Source: CAKMMH01 sp927798255 (GTDB lineage Bacteria; Bdellovibrionota_C; UBA2361; CAKMMH01). Taken from it: a stretch of 35,933 nucleotides of DNA. The notes below the pieces were generated by a model that ran no database searches, was not told where the DNA came from, and saw nothing but the letters and a program-made list of their open reading frames with translations. The stretch is taken from assembly GCA_034180415.1 (NCBI GenBank), contig JAXFOK010000011.1:1-35933 (forward strand), given 5' to 3'. A program made the translations under genes and the position numbers. Positions 7,944-17,188 of the stretch are shown here, one piece after another (position 1 is the first letter of the stretch; each line of letters opens with the position of its first letter).

Positions 7944-8928
7944 CAAAAATACCGCCTTCTCTAAAATGTTTTTCTTGTACTTTATCCCAACCACCAAACA
8001 TTTCATCATCAATAGTTATTAAATTTAATTTTGGAAATTGAGATTCATACTTCTTTTGTACAGATTCCATACGAGGACGATAATACCACTTAGCAGCAAT
8101 ATCTTGACCTACCTCTGTGTATAAGAAATTTAAATAACTTTCAGCAATATCTTTTGTTTTGTGTTTTTCTACATTCTTATCTACAAGACTTACTGTTGGT
8201 TCTGCTAAAATGCTAATTGAAGGAGTAACTATTTCAAAAGTTCTCTCTCCACCTTCCTTTAAAGCTAAGAACGCTTCATTTTCCCATGTAACAAGTACAT
8301 CACCTAAACCACGCTGGGCAAAAGTAATAGTTGAACCACGAGCTCCAGTATCTAATACTGGTACATTTTTAAATAGCTTTCTTACAAACTCTTTTGCTTT
8401 TTCTTCAGAGTTTCCATATTTTTTAAGAGCAAATCCCCAAGCTGCAAGATAATTCCACTTAGCGCCACCTGAAGTTTTAGGATTTGGAGTAATAACAGAA
8501 ACACCATCTTTTACAAGATCGTCCCAGTCTTTAATTCCTTTTGGATTTCCTTTTCTAACTAAGAAAACAATAGTTGATGTGTAAGGAGTTGAGTTATCTT
8601 TTAATCTTTTCTGCCAATCAAGAGGCATAAGCTTTGCTTGCTTTGCAATTTCACCAACATCTTGAGCTAGTGCTAAAGTTACTACATCAGCTTCTAATCC
8701 ATCAATTACAGCTCTTGCTTGTTTTCCAGAACCAGCGTGAGATTGATTTACTATAATTTTTTCCCCCTTCTCTTTTTCCCAATATTTAATAAATTCTTCA
8801 TTAAAAGCTTTATATAACTCTCTTGTTGGGTCATAAGAAACATTTAAGATTTCTCTGTCTTTTGCAAAGCTTGAATTTACAAAAGACAAACCTAGGACAA
8901 TTAATGTATGAAATATTACTTTTTTCAT
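7927..8928 (-). CDS. sbp: Periplasmic sulfate/thiosulfate-binding protein
   Basis: Substrate-binding protein that delivers sulfate or thiosulfate to the CysTWA transporter. A signal peptide covers residues 1-22 (MKKVIFHTLIVLGLS...SSFA) with cleavage before KDRE. The mature protein begins with the family pattern LNVSYDPTRELYKAFN and carries NQSHAGSGKQARAV, the loop that binds the oxyanion, as well as TPNPKTSGGAKWNYLAAWG, also diagnostic of Sbp/CysP. The length of 333 residues is normal. It is the first gene of the operon; AAAAGG precedes the ATG. No regulator of cysteine synthesis is encoded nearby. Confidence 0.95.
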   Translation of the reverse strand: MKKVIFHTLIVLGLSFVNSSFAKDREILNVSYDPTRELYKAFNEEFIKYWEKEKGEKIIVNQSHAGSGKQARAVIDGLEADVVTLALAQDVGEIAKQAKLMPLDWQKRLKDNSTPYTSTIVFLVRKGNPKGIKDWDDLVKDGVSVITPNPKTSGGAKWNYLAAWGFALKKYGNSEEKAKEFVRKLFKNVPVLDTGARGSTITFAQRGLGDVLVTWENEAFLALKEGGERTFEIVTPSISILAEPTVSLVDKNVEKHKTKDIAESYLNFLYTEVGQDIAAKWYYRPRMESVQKKYESQFPKLNLITIDDEMFGGWDKVQEKHFREGGIFDEFYK

Positions 8929-9027
8929 ATTAACCTTTTAAACAAATTAAAAAATATTAAAGTAAATATTTTTAAAACACGCTTGAAAGGCATGCTAAAA
9001 ATACAAAATTTAAAAACCTACTAAATC

Positions 9028-9753
9028 TTAGATATCTTTTAAAACTTCATTTAAAGATTCTTCACCATTCTTTTCATTTTCACTGCCATTAGCAGTATCA
9101 TTATTTTCACTAGGATTAGCAGATTCTTTTACTTTTGGTTTAATAATTAATTTATCTTCTTCTAGATATATAGAATCAATATTATTAAATGCAGCTTCCA
9201 AATTTTTGTCTTTTTTAAATGCAGAGGTTAAATCTAAATCATTAAAATCTTTAGAAACCTCATTTATATCTTTGTCAGCAATTTTAATATTATTAATTTT
9301 AACTTTCATAACACTTGGGTTATCCTTATTATATTTAACTTCAAAACTACCTTCGCCATTTAAATATTTACTTTTAAATTTTTTATTTGATAAAAAGGGA
9401 GCTTTTTCAAGAGGGATAGAAAATTCACTAATAATTTTTGAATCGGAAGCTTTTAAATAAATATACTTTGTTAATTTAATATTTTCATCAATATCTTTAA
9501 CAAATACATTAACCTCTTCACCCGTTAGTATAAGATCAATATCTTGTGTACCATTTTCAAAATTTTTCCAAGTATCTGCAAGTTTTTTCCTTGTTTCAAG
9601 CATAGTATCTTCGGTTATTTTAATTTTAGAAATTTCTTTTGCTGAATCTTGCGAATAAAATAATACTTTTTCTATAACCTTATTATATTGATAATATCCA
9701 AACCCCATAAAGGTTACTATTAACACCAATAAAAATAACAAGAATTTTTTCAT
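9028..9753 (-). CDS. Membrane-anchored protein of unknown function
   Basis: A 241-residue protein that I do not recognise. One hydrophobic N-terminal segment (about residues 3-20, LLFLLVLIVTFMGFGYY) should anchor it in the inner membrane or act as an uncleaved signal, leaving the rest in the periplasm. The middle is beta-rich (DIDLILTGEEVNVFV, EGSFEVKYN, MKVKINNIKIADKDI), like small lipid- or ligand-binding barrels. The last 30 residues are acidic, Asn- and Glu-rich low complexity. It lies just downstream of lpxK on the same strand (27 nt gap), so it may be read with the lipid A genes, which suggests but does not show an envelope role. Confidence 0.6.
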   Translation of the reverse strand: MKKFLLFLLVLIVTFMGFGYYQYNKVIEKVLFYSQDSAKEISKIKITEDTMLETRKKLADTWKNFENGTQDIDLILTGEEVNVFVKDIDENIKLTKYIYLKASDSKIISEFSIPLEKAPFLSNKKFKSKYLNGEGSFEVKYNKDNPSVMKVKINNIKIADKDINEVSKDFNDLDLTSAFKKDKNLEAAFNNIDSIYLEEDKLIIKPKVKESANPSENNDTANGSENEKNGEESLNEVLKDI

Positions 9754-9780
9754 ATGTGCTCCAAATAAATTAAATAATTA

Positions 9781-10818
9781 TTAAATTAGAAAAATTTTTA
9801 AAATATTTTCATCATCAAAACATATATTTATTTTAGCAAAAAAGCACTCTTTTTGCCACTTATCACTTAACTTAACAAAATCTTTCTCGGTGCAAACAAT
9901 ATTTAACTTTTTTGTTTTAGCTTCATTAAAAATTTGCTCTAATTTTTTATTACTTATAGCCTGATGATCTGGAAATATGTACTTTTTAACGATACTGTGC
10001 CTAAAACTTTCTAGTGTGTTAAAAAAATTAATAGGCTTTGCAATTGCACAAAATACTATTATATTTTTCTTCACATCTACTGGTTCATATTTATAATTAA
10101 AAAACGAGATATCATTTATAAAACATTTACTAATTGGAATATTTACTGGGATTAATTTTTTTATTTTTTCTATATCATTTTTTGAACATATATCATCTTT
10201 GTATGGACTTCTATAATTTAACACAGCAATATCAGTTCTTTTTAACCCCTGTTTTACGCTTTCTCTTAAAAATCCTCTTGGAAGTAACCTGTTAGATAAG
10301 AAATCCTCTCTCGCTTTTTTGCTCCCTACATCTATACAAAGTATATCTATATCTCTATAAACGAACCTATGTTGCATGCCGTCATCTAAAATAACAGTAT
10401 CAACATCTTTATAATTATCCTTTATATAGCCTATTCCTTTTGTTCTTTTTGGCGATACTATAACTTTACACTTAAGATTATTAGAATTTAAATTCTTATA
10501 AATCATATAAGGTTCATCACCTACTAAAGATGAAGAATCTCCTTCTTTTATTTCATGAACTCCCTTTTTGATTTTTGACTTGTATCCTCTTGAAACAACC
10601 GCAACATTTTTTCCATTTTCGATTAACCTTTTTGCAAGGTATATAGTAAGAGGTGTTTTTCCACTTCCACCAACTGAAATATTTCCTACACTTACGACTT
10701 TTATTCCTTCAAATCTTTTTGATTTAAAAATATTTTTATCATAAAGGTAATTTCTAATTGAAGTTACAACGTAATACAAATATTCAAATGGTATTAATAA
10801 AAATTGTAAAAATTTCAA
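9781..10818 (-). CDS. lpxK: Tetraacyldisaccharide 4'-kinase LpxK
   Basis: Phosphorylates the 4' position of the lipid A disaccharide at the inner membrane, the sixth step of the lipid A pathway. Residues 1-25 form the membrane-associated N-terminal helix (FLLIPFEYLYYVVTSIRNYLY). The P-loop VGGSGKTPL is at 49-57 and the family motif DDGMQHR (near 141-147) holds the second catalytic region. The length of 345 residues is normal. It starts 5 nt after the waaA stop and belongs to the operon msbA-DUF374-waaA-lpxK. Confidence 0.96.
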   Translation of the reverse strand: MKFLQFLLIPFEYLYYVVTSIRNYLYDKNIFKSKRFEGIKVVSVGNISVGGSGKTPLTIYLAKRLIENGKNVAVVSRGYKSKIKKGVHEIKEGDSSSLVGDEPYMIYKNLNSNNLKCKVIVSPKRTKGIGYIKDNYKDVDTVILDDGMQHRFVYRDIDILCIDVGSKKAREDFLSNRLLPRGFLRESVKQGLKRTDIAVLNYRSPYKDDICSKNDIEKIKKLIPVNIPISKCFINDISFFNYKYEPVDVKKNIIVFCAIAKPINFFNTLESFRHSIVKKYIFPDHQAISNKKLEQIFNEAKTKKLNIVCTEKDFVKLSDKWQKECFFAKINICFDDENILKIFLI

Positions 10819-10823
10819 AATGA

Positions 10824-12071
10824 TTACATTCCTATTTCATTTAATATAATTTTTGTTGCTCCGCAAAGACTATATGCATATTCCTTTGCTTTTTTGCCTT
10901 TTTCTTTTAATAAATCAGGAAAGTTTTGTAAAACTACCAACAAATCTTCTAAATCTTTTTCTTCTCTTACAATTGATACATATTCTTTTTCAAGTAATGT
11001 ATTAATAATTTCTTCATAATTCTGATAATGTTCCCCCATAAAAACATACGCACCATAAACCATAGCTTCAAGTGGGTTGTGTCCTCCTATATTTTCTATG
11101 CTGGCTCCGATAAAAACTAAATTTGAAAAAGAAAATGTCTTCTCAAGCTCCCCATAAGTATCAAGTAAAACTACTTTGTATCCTTTTTTTCCTCCTTTAT
11201 TTTCAGTCCATTTTGTAAAGTTAAATCCATATTCATTTAATTTATCTCCAAAATAAGAAAACTTTTCTTTATGACGAGGTGCAATAATAAGCCCTATATC
11301 ATTATTATTATCACAAAGTTCTTTTAAAGCAGGAAAAAGCATTTTTTCTTCATTTGGGCGAATACTTGCAAGAGTGATAACTTTATTTATATTTTCATCT
11401 GGAAAGTAAGTTTTATAAATTTCTAAAGCTTCATATTCACTATTTACCTTTAAAGTTATTTCATATTTTGAGTTTCCTGCAACAATTAATTTATCTTCTT
11501 TTACACCAACACTTTTAAAATGTTCTAATTCTTTATTCGTTTGAACCATAATCTTTTTAAAAGAATTTAAAAGTGGAGCAATGAAAAACTTAAACATCTT
11601 GTATCTTTTTATCGTCATATCAGAAATAATGGCATTTATCTTATACATATCGATATTATTATTTGAAAAATAATTAATAAATGACGGCCAGATTTCTGTT
11701 TCGGTAATTATAATTTTTGTTGGGGTAAATCTTTTTGACAATCTTTTGTAAAAAAAGCTTGAATCAAATGGAAGTAAATGCCATTCATCTGCAATATCCT
11801 TTGCAACATCAAGCCCAGTTGGCGAAGTTGAAGTAACTAAAATTTTTTGTTCACCTTTCTCTTTTATTTTCTTTAAAACTGGAAGAAACCCTTTTATTTC
11901 TCCGATAGAAGCACCATGAAACCATACATACTTGTCATCTTTAATTTTCCAAGATCCGAATCGCTCCAAGAAATTCCTTCTTCCTCTTTCTTTTAACAAA
12001 AATAAAGGTGAAACCAAAAATGATAAAACAAATGTTAATATGTTGTAAATTAAAAATAATACATTATTCAT
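10824..12071 (-). CDS. waaA: Kdo transferase WaaA (KdtA)
   Basis: Adds 3-deoxy-D-manno-octulosonate (Kdo) from CMP-Kdo to the lipid A precursor on the cytoplasmic side of the inner membrane. An N-terminal membrane segment is followed by the GT-B fold. Family motifs are FHGASIGEIKG near 49, with the acceptor-side Glu, TETEIWPSF near 122, NAIISDM, and GHNPLEAMVYGA near 327 in the nucleotide-sugar half. The length of 415 residues is normal. The start codon overlaps the end of the DUF374 gene by 8 nt, so the two are translationally coupled. Whether it adds one or several Kdo residues cannot be told from sequence. Confidence 0.95.
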   Translation of the reverse strand: MNNVLFLIYNILTFVLSFLVSPLFLLKERGRRNFLERFGSWKIKDDKYVWFHGASIGEIKGFLPVLKKIKEKGEQKILVTSTSPTGLDVAKDIADEWHLLPFDSSFFYKRLSKRFTPTKIIITETEIWPSFINYFSNNNIDMYKINAIISDMTIKRYKMFKFFIAPLLNSFKKIMVQTNKELEHFKSVGVKEDKLIVAGNSKYEITLKVNSEYEALEIYKTYFPDENINKVITLASIRPNEEKMLFPALKELCDNNNDIGLIIAPRHKEKFSYFGDKLNEYGFNFTKWTENKGGKKGYKVVLLDTYGELEKTFSFSNLVFIGASIENIGGHNPLEAMVYGAYVFMGEHYQNYEEIINTLLEKEYVSIVREEKDLEDLLVVLQNFPDLLKEKGKKAKEYAYSLCGATKIILNEIGM

Positions 12072-12762
12072 ATGTACCTATCTTTTTTGTTGCTATATCA
12101 CAAATTTTATTTAACTCATCTTCAAATCTTTTTCTTTCAATTTCTTTTTGTTCATCTGTTAAATTTTGAGGAATATGTAATAGTTTTCCTATGACAAGCA
12201 CACCTTTTGTAAAAGGTTTTGGAAGAAACATCTTATCCCAACTATTAAATGTCCATTTATCTTTAAAATCATACGCTATTAAGATTATAGGTGTATTAGA
12301 AAGTGAAGCAAGTTGCACAGCTCCTAACTTTGCAACGTTTTTTGGCCCCTTTGGACCATCTGGAGTAATACCAATAAGCGTGTTATCATTCTCAAGTTTT
12401 TTTAAAAGCGTTAAGCTCGCACCTTTTGCATTAGTACTTGTCGAACCAGCAACTGAACCAAGACCATAATATTTCATAACATTTGCAATTAGTCTTCCAT
12501 CAGAATGTTTACTAATAAGAACATAAGCTTTTATATGATTTTTTTTTATAAACGCTTTATTTGTTATTGGAGCCATTACAAGTTGATGAGCATGCCAAAA
12601 AGTAGCTACGCCTCTTCTAGGAAAATTTTCTTTAACATTATTATCTTCATAAATGACTTCCCATCTGATAGTTTTATTAATTAAATACGTAACAATGAAA
12701 CCTATAAACCCAAGAACGTAAACTTTGATAAAAAATTTTATTTTATTAATAATGTTTTTCAT
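12064..12762 (-). CDS. DUF374 lysophospholipid acyltransferase-like protein
   Basis: A 232-residue protein with one N-terminal membrane segment (about 10-28) and the DUF374 pattern: TFWHAHQLVM, SKHSDGRLIANVMKYYGLG, and TPDGPKGPKNVAKLGAVQLA. The family belongs to the glycerol-phosphate/lysophospholipid acyltransferase superfamily and commonly lies beside waaA and lpxK in alpha- and deltaproteobacteria, where it is thought to act in lipid A or phospholipid acylation. The exact substrate is not known here. It sits between msbA (15 nt upstream) and waaA (8 nt overlap). Confidence 0.88.
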   Translation of the reverse strand: MKNIINKIKFFIKVYVLGFIGFIVTYLINKTIRWEVIYEDNNVKENFPRRGVATFWHAHQLVMAPITNKAFIKKNHIKAYVLISKHSDGRLIANVMKYYGLGSVAGSTSTNAKGASLTLLKKLENDNTLIGITPDGPKGPKNVAKLGAVQLASLSNTPIILIAYDFKDKWTFNSWDKMFLPKPFTKGVLVIGKLLHIPQNLTDEQKEIERKRFEDELNKICDIATKKIGTYE

Positions 12763-12777
12763 AAGAAAAATTATTTT

Positions 12778-14610
12778 TTATTTATCTTCTTTAAATTGTA
12801 AATCATATAACTTCTTATATTCACCAGCTTTTTTAAGAAGCTCTTCATGAGTCCCAGTCTCTACAATTTGTCCACCTTTCATAACAACAATCAAATCAGA
12901 ATTTAAAATTGTAGATAATCTATGAGCTATTACTATGCATGTTCTATTACTTGCAAGTTTCTCAAGAGCTTCTTGAACTTCTCTTTCAGATTGGTTATCT
13001 AAAGAAGCAGTTGCTTCATCTAAAATTAATATTGGAGCATCTTTTAACACAGCTCTTGCAATTGCAATTCTTTGTCTTTCACCTCCTGATAAAGCAAAAC
13101 CTGACTCTCCTACTATTGAATCAAACTTATTAGGAAGTTTATTTATAAAGTTGTAAGCAAAAGCAGTTTTAGCTGCATTTTCTACATCTTCTTTTGTGGC
13201 ATTTAAATTACCATAATGAATATTATTATAAACTGTATCATTAAATAGGAATGTATGCTGGCTTACCATCGCAATTTTTGAACGTAAGTCTTTTAAAGTA
13301 AAATCTTTAACATTAATACCTCCTATTAGCACTCTTCCTTCTTTAGGATCAATGAACCTTGGAAGTAAATCAACAAGAGTAGATTTTCCGGCACCTGATA
13401 AACCAACAAGAGCTATTTTTTGTCCTTCTTTAATAGACAAATTAATATTTTTTAGAGCTATTTCTTTATTTTCAGCACTTTCTTCTGTGTCGTACCAGAA
13501 AGTAATATTTTCAAAATCGATATTATTAGTAGTCGGTAATGGTTTTGGAGTTATAGGATCAAGAATCTTTGGCTTTTCATCTAATATTTCAAAAATTCTA
13601 TCAGCTCCTGTTAAACCTTGTTGAATATTAGTACTTAACTTACTTAATTTTTTAAATGGTTCGTACATTAAAAAAACTGAAGTTAAGAATGCGATAAACT
13701 CACCTTGGCTTTTTAAATCATTGATAACACTATTACCTCCATACCAGATAACCCCTGCTGCAGCGATACAAGCTAAGGCTTCATTTAGTGGACTTGTTAA
13801 AGCTTTTTTCTGTTCTGATTTTATGAATTCTTTATTTACTCTATCATTATTTTCTTTAAATCTTTCTTTTTCAAAATCTTCTCTACTAAAAATCTTTATA
13901 ACTTTATTTCCAAGGATACTTTCTGTTAACATTGAAGTTAACGCACCGACTCCATCTTGTCCTTTTTTACTGTGTTTTCTTACATTTCTACCTATTTTAT
14001 ATACTGGAAAAACTGCCAAAGGAAAACCAATAGATGCAATTACGCCAAGAAAAGGGTCAAGAGATATTGCTGCAATCATAAGAGCAATTAATCTTACCGT
14101 ATCACCTAAAAATGAAGAAAGAGAATCTGTAAGAAGAGTTCTAAGAAGTGTTACGTCGCTTGTAATTCTACTTAAGATATCACCTGATTTATTTACGACA
14201 AAATATCCTGGAGAAAACTCTAAAAGTTTATTATTAACCTCACCTCTTAAATCTCTAATAATATTATACCCTGTTTTTGACATTAAATATTTATGTAAGA
14301 AATCTGCAGCCCCTCTAAATAAGGCAAATATTATCAAAACTATTGGAAGCCAAAAAAGAAAATCTTTATTTTTACTTGCAAAAACTTCATCTAGAACAAG
14401 TTTTATGATATATGGTAACACCCCATCTGTTGCTCCATATATTATCATTGCAACCATACCAGTTATAAAAAGTCCTTTGTAAGGTTTTAGATATGTAAAA
14501 AGTCTTTTATAAATTAGCTTTTTAGGATCAAGTTCTTTTTGTTCCTTTTCCCTATTTTTTAAATTAAAAAACTTTCTAAAAAACGATTTTTTAGGATTTA
14601 GTTCATTCAT
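12778..14610 (-). CDS. msbA: Lipid A export ATP-binding/permease protein MsbA
   Basis: Homodimeric ABC exporter that flips lipid A-core across the inner membrane. Residues about 35-330 hold six membrane helices; the ATPase domain follows, with Walker A LVGLSGAGKST, signature LSGGERQR, Walker B ILILDEATASLD and the switch His in IAHRLST. The length of 610 residues is slightly long because of a charged N-terminus (NPKKSFFRKFFNLKNREKEQ). The link to msbA rather than another half-size ABC exporter rests on its place at the head of the waaA-lpxK operon. The ATG has no clear ribosome binding site. Confidence 0.9.
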   Translation of the reverse strand: MNELNPKKSFFRKFFNLKNREKEQKELDPKKLIYKRLFTYLKPYKGLFITGMVAMIIYGATDGVLPYIIKLVLDEVFASKNKDFLFWLPIVLIIFALFRGAADFLHKYLMSKTGYNIIRDLRGEVNNKLLEFSPGYFVVNKSGDILSRITSDVTLLRTLLTDSLSSFLGDTVRLIALMIAAISLDPFLGVIASIGFPLAVFPVYKIGRNVRKHSKKGQDGVGALTSMLTESILGNKVIKIFSREDFEKERFKENNDRVNKEFIKSEQKKALTSPLNEALACIAAAGVIWYGGNSVINDLKSQGEFIAFLTSVFLMYEPFKKLSKLSTNIQQGLTGADRIFEILDEKPKILDPITPKPLPTTNNIDFENITFWYDTEESAENKEIALKNINLSIKEGQKIALVGLSGAGKSTLVDLLPRFIDPKEGRVLIGGINVKDFTLKDLRSKIAMVSQHTFLFNDTVYNNIHYGNLNATKEDVENAAKTAFAYNFINKLPNKFDSIVGESGFALSGGERQRIAIARAVLKDAPILILDEATASLDNQSEREVQEALEKLASNRTCIVIAHRLSTILNSDLIVVMKGGQIVETGTHEELLKKAGEYKKLYDLQFKEDK

Positions 14611-14708
14611 ATAAAAAATGTTAAAAACAAAATAAATATTATAAATAAAAACAAATAATTAGACGTAGGTTATGGTAGCATATATAGGGAATAATTAAAA
14701 GTTTAATG

Positions 14709-14746
14709 AAAGAAAAAGAGCACTCCTTGAAAATCAAGAAATGCTC
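14709..14746 (-). terminator. Rho-independent terminator behind a decayed gene
   Basis: On the minus strand GAGCA...TGCTC (14742-14746 with 14718-14722) encloses CTTGA-TTT-TCAAG, and the stem is followed by TTTTTCTTTC. It lies 16 nt after the last stop of the pseudogene at 14762-15192, and 100 bases before the msbA start, so it separates msbA from upstream transcription. Confidence 0.72.
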
Positions 14747-14761
14747 AATATATTGAAATTG

Positions 14762-15192
14762 CTATGCATACATATTCTTAAGTTCAACACAGATATCCTT
14801 TATCGAGTTGCGTCGAATAAACAAGTAGCTTAAAGCCATTTTTGCCTTTTACAAAAACATTTTTGCAGCATCCTTTTCAAGGTTATTTCTCCTTGCATCA
14901 GCCTTGAGACGAACCTTTATATCGACAAGTTTTCTCAAAGGAAAAGTTCTCATTTCGGACGTGTTTATGCTCGTAACCAACTCCTCCATAGTGGAAATAT
15001 AAAGATCCAGAAGCTATTCCAATAGTTGGCAAAACTTGGAAATTGAGATGAATCTTCTTGAAAGAATATCTAACTCTTCTTGCTCGTCTCCTTCTACAGA
15101 ATCCAAAACGAAACGATATGAAGAAAAATAAATGCTTGCTTAATTTCCATGTCGAGATCATCAAGCAAGTTGAAAAAGTTTCGAGTATTCAT
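14762..15192 (-). pseudogene. Decayed gene, about 145 codons, with one frameshift and two stops
   Basis: On the minus strand an ATG at 15192 opens a frame (MNTRNFFNLLDDLDMEIKQ) that reads well until a run of T near 15130. The protein-like reading then continues one frame over: FVLDSVEGDEQEELDILSR, an in-frame TAG at 15014-15016, then MEELVTSINTSEMRTFPLR and VRLKADARRNNLEKDAAK, an in-frame TAA near 14850, then MALSYLFIRRNSIKDICVE and a final TAG at 14762-14764. All pieces after the shift are in the same frame, are hydrophilic and helix-rich, and end at a terminator, as expected for a gene lost by point mutation. I do not recognise the family. Open frames of 88 and 63 codons in this stretch on other frames look like shadows. 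Confidence 0.55.
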
Positions 15193-15285
15193 ATTGAATC
15201 TCAATCCTTATTTAGAGGAATATTAGTGAAAACGATAGAAAAACCGTAACTAAAAGTGCACTATACAAGAAAAATCAAAAATATT

Positions 15286-15693
15286 TTACATCTGCAAATA
15301 TCGCTTTAACCCACGACTTTTCTTAAGTTTCTTTATAGCTTGACTTCTTAATTGATGTGCACGAGGCACTGAAATTTTAAAATAATTCGCAACCTCTGTA
15401 AGATTATACGAATCGTAAAACATTTTTATTATACACTCTACTTCCCGTGATGGCATTCTGTCCATTATTCGTGTTAGAACCATATTTATTTCACCTCCAA
15501 GAGCTATTCTTATTGGTGAATTTTGAATACTGATATTTGAAAACTGTTTTTTTATATCATCTGAAATATTTATATCTGAGAAAACTAAAGTTGTCTTATT
15601 AAATTCATTGTCATCATCACTATCATCATTAATATTATCTTCAAGATTATAAATATCTATAAATTCAAGGGAATTTTCCTTATTTAATTTCAT
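15286..15693 (-). CDS. Small protein with a sigma-70 region 4-like domain
   Basis: A 135-residue protein. Residues about 75-130 match sigma-70 region 4: a predicted helix MPSREVECIIKMFYD, then a helix-turn-helix (NLTEVANYFKISVPRAHQLRSQAIKKLKK) that in sigma factors contacts the -35 element. The first 65 residues are acidic and Asn/Asp-rich (DDSDDDNEF) and contain no region 2, so it cannot be a complete sigma factor. It may be a stand-alone DNA-binding regulator, a remnant of a larger sigma gene, or an anti-sigma-like decoy. It is divergent from trmFO and 93 nt upstream of a decayed gene on its own strand. Confidence 0.68.
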   Translation of the reverse strand: MKLNKENSLEFIDIYNLEDNINDDSDDDNEFNKTTLVFSDINISDDIKKQFSNISIQNSPIRIALGGEINMVLTRIMDRMPSREVECIIKMFYDSYNLTEVANYFKISVPRAHQLRSQAIKKLKKSRGLKRYLQM

Positions 15694-15823
15694 AACAACC
15701 TTAAAAATTAAAAAATTAATCCGCTAAAATATATTATAATAAACCAATTCCCTTTGATTTTGTAAAAAAATCGTCTAAATTATATAAAACTTAATACTAT
15801 GTATCTTTTAAAAGTAAAATAAT

Positions 15824-17188
15824 ATGAATAAGTTAAAAGCAATTATAATAGGTGCAGGTCTTGCTGGTACAGAAGCAGCGTTAAATCTTTCCAAAAACGA
15901 CGTGAAAGTTGACCTTTATGAAATGAGACCAGAAAAAATGACAAAAGCACACACAACAGATAAGTGTGCAGAGCTAGTTTGTTCAAATTCGCTAAGAGGA
16001 GCAAGCCTTTCAAATGCTGTTGGACTTTTAAAAGAAGAGTTACGCGTGCTTAACTCATTTGTAATAAAAAGCGCTGATGTCAATCAAGTGCCAGCAGGAG
16101 GAGCGCTTGCGGTAGATAGAGAAAAATTTTCATCATATTTAGATAATTTAGTTAGAACAAATGAAAATATAAATTTTATTACAAAAGAAATTGAAACTAT
16201 ACCTGAAGTTTCAGACGACACGCCTATTATTATAGCAACAGGACCTCTTACTAGTGAAAGTTTTTCAAAAGAAATAATGAATCTAATTAATGAAAAATAT
16301 TTAAGTTTCTATGATGCTATAAGTCCGATAGTTACAGCTGATTCTATAAATTACGATTACACTTTCAGGCAATCTAGATATGATAAAGGAAATGGAGATG
16401 ATTATATAAATATTCCTTTTACAAAGGAAGAATATATTGAATTTGTAAATGATATTAATAGCGCAGAAAAGCTTGTTCCTCATCATGATGTAGATGAAAA
16501 CTTACATGAGTTTGAAGGCTGTATGCCAATAGAGGATATGGCAAAAAGAGGAGAAAACGCTTTAAGGTTTGGGCCTTGTAAACCAGTAGGGTTAACGGAT
16601 CCTAAAACGGGAATGAAGCCTTATGCCGTGATGCAACTAAGAAAAGATAATCTTGATGGCTCTATGTTATCGCTTGTTGGAATGCAAACAAGAATGACTT
16701 ATGGAGAGCAACAAAGAATTTTTAAAAAGATAAAGGCTTTTGAAAATGCAGAGTTTGTACGTCTTGGTTCTGTACACAGAAATACATTTATGAATTCCCC
16801 TCTTCTTTTAAATCACTATATGCAATTAAAAAAGAAACCTAATATATTTTTTGCAGGACAAATTACAGGAACTGAAGGTTATGTTGAGGCAATTGCAGGA
16901 GGAGTTGTAGCAAGTTTTAATGCATTTAATTTTTTAACTAATAAACCATTAAAAAGTTTTCCACTAGAAACAGCAATTGGCTCTCTTATAAATTATATTT
17001 CAAGTGAAGAAAACGCTAAAAACTTTCAACCTATGAATGTAAACTTTGGACTTATGCCTGATTATGTTGAGCTAAATATGGAAGCAAAGAAAAACAAGAT
17101 AGGAAAACTAAAAAGACGAGAAGATATTTCAATGCGAGCTCTAAAAATATTAAATGAGTTTAAAGAAGAATTAGAGTTTTTTAATTAA
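15824..17188 (+). CDS. trmFO: tRNA m5U54 methyltransferase TrmFO (folate/FAD dependent)
   Basis: Methylates uridine 54 in the T loop of tRNA using methylenetetrahydrofolate and FADH2. The FAD-binding GxGxxG is IIGAGLAGTEAA near residue 8, followed by the diagnostic YEMRPEKMTKAH and CAELVCSNSLR with the catalytic-region Cys. Further family blocks are GPCKPVGLTDPKTG, NTFMNSPLLL and FFAGQITGTEGYVEAIAGG. The length of 454 residues is normal. TrmFO occurs in Gram-positives and in alpha- and deltaproteobacteria, which helps place the organism. Its end overlaps that of the convergent acyltransferase gene by 4 nt. Confidence 0.96.
   Translation: MNKLKAIIIGAGLAGTEAALNLSKNDVKVDLYEMRPEKMTKAHTTDKCAELVCSNSLRGASLSNAVGLLKEELRVLNSFVIKSADVNQVPAGGALAVDREKFSSYLDNLVRTNENINFITKEIETIPEVSDDTPIIIATGPLTSESFSKEIMNLINEKYLSFYDAISPIVTADSINYDYTFRQSRYDKGNGDDYINIPFTKEEYIEFVNDINSAEKLVPHHDVDENLHEFEGCMPIEDMAKRGENALRFGPCKPVGLTDPKTGMKPYAVMQLRKDNLDGSMLSLVGMQTRMTYGEQQRIFKKIKAFENAEFVRLGSVHRNTFMNSPLLLNHYMQLKKKPNIFFAGQITGTEGYVEAIAGGVVASFNAFNFLTNKPLKSFPLETAIGSLINYISSEENAKNFQPMNVNFGLMPDYVELNMEAKKNKIGKLKRREDISMRALKILNEFKEELEFFN

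Noticed and set aside
14898..15164. An 88-codon minus-strand frame
   Set aside because: It is Arg-, Phe- and Tyr-rich in odd runs and overlaps a better reading in another frame (the decayed gene), so it is likely a shadow.
15058..15249. A 63-codon plus-strand frame with ATG
   Set aside because: It is antisense to the decayed gene, has no homologue I recognise and no ribosome binding site.
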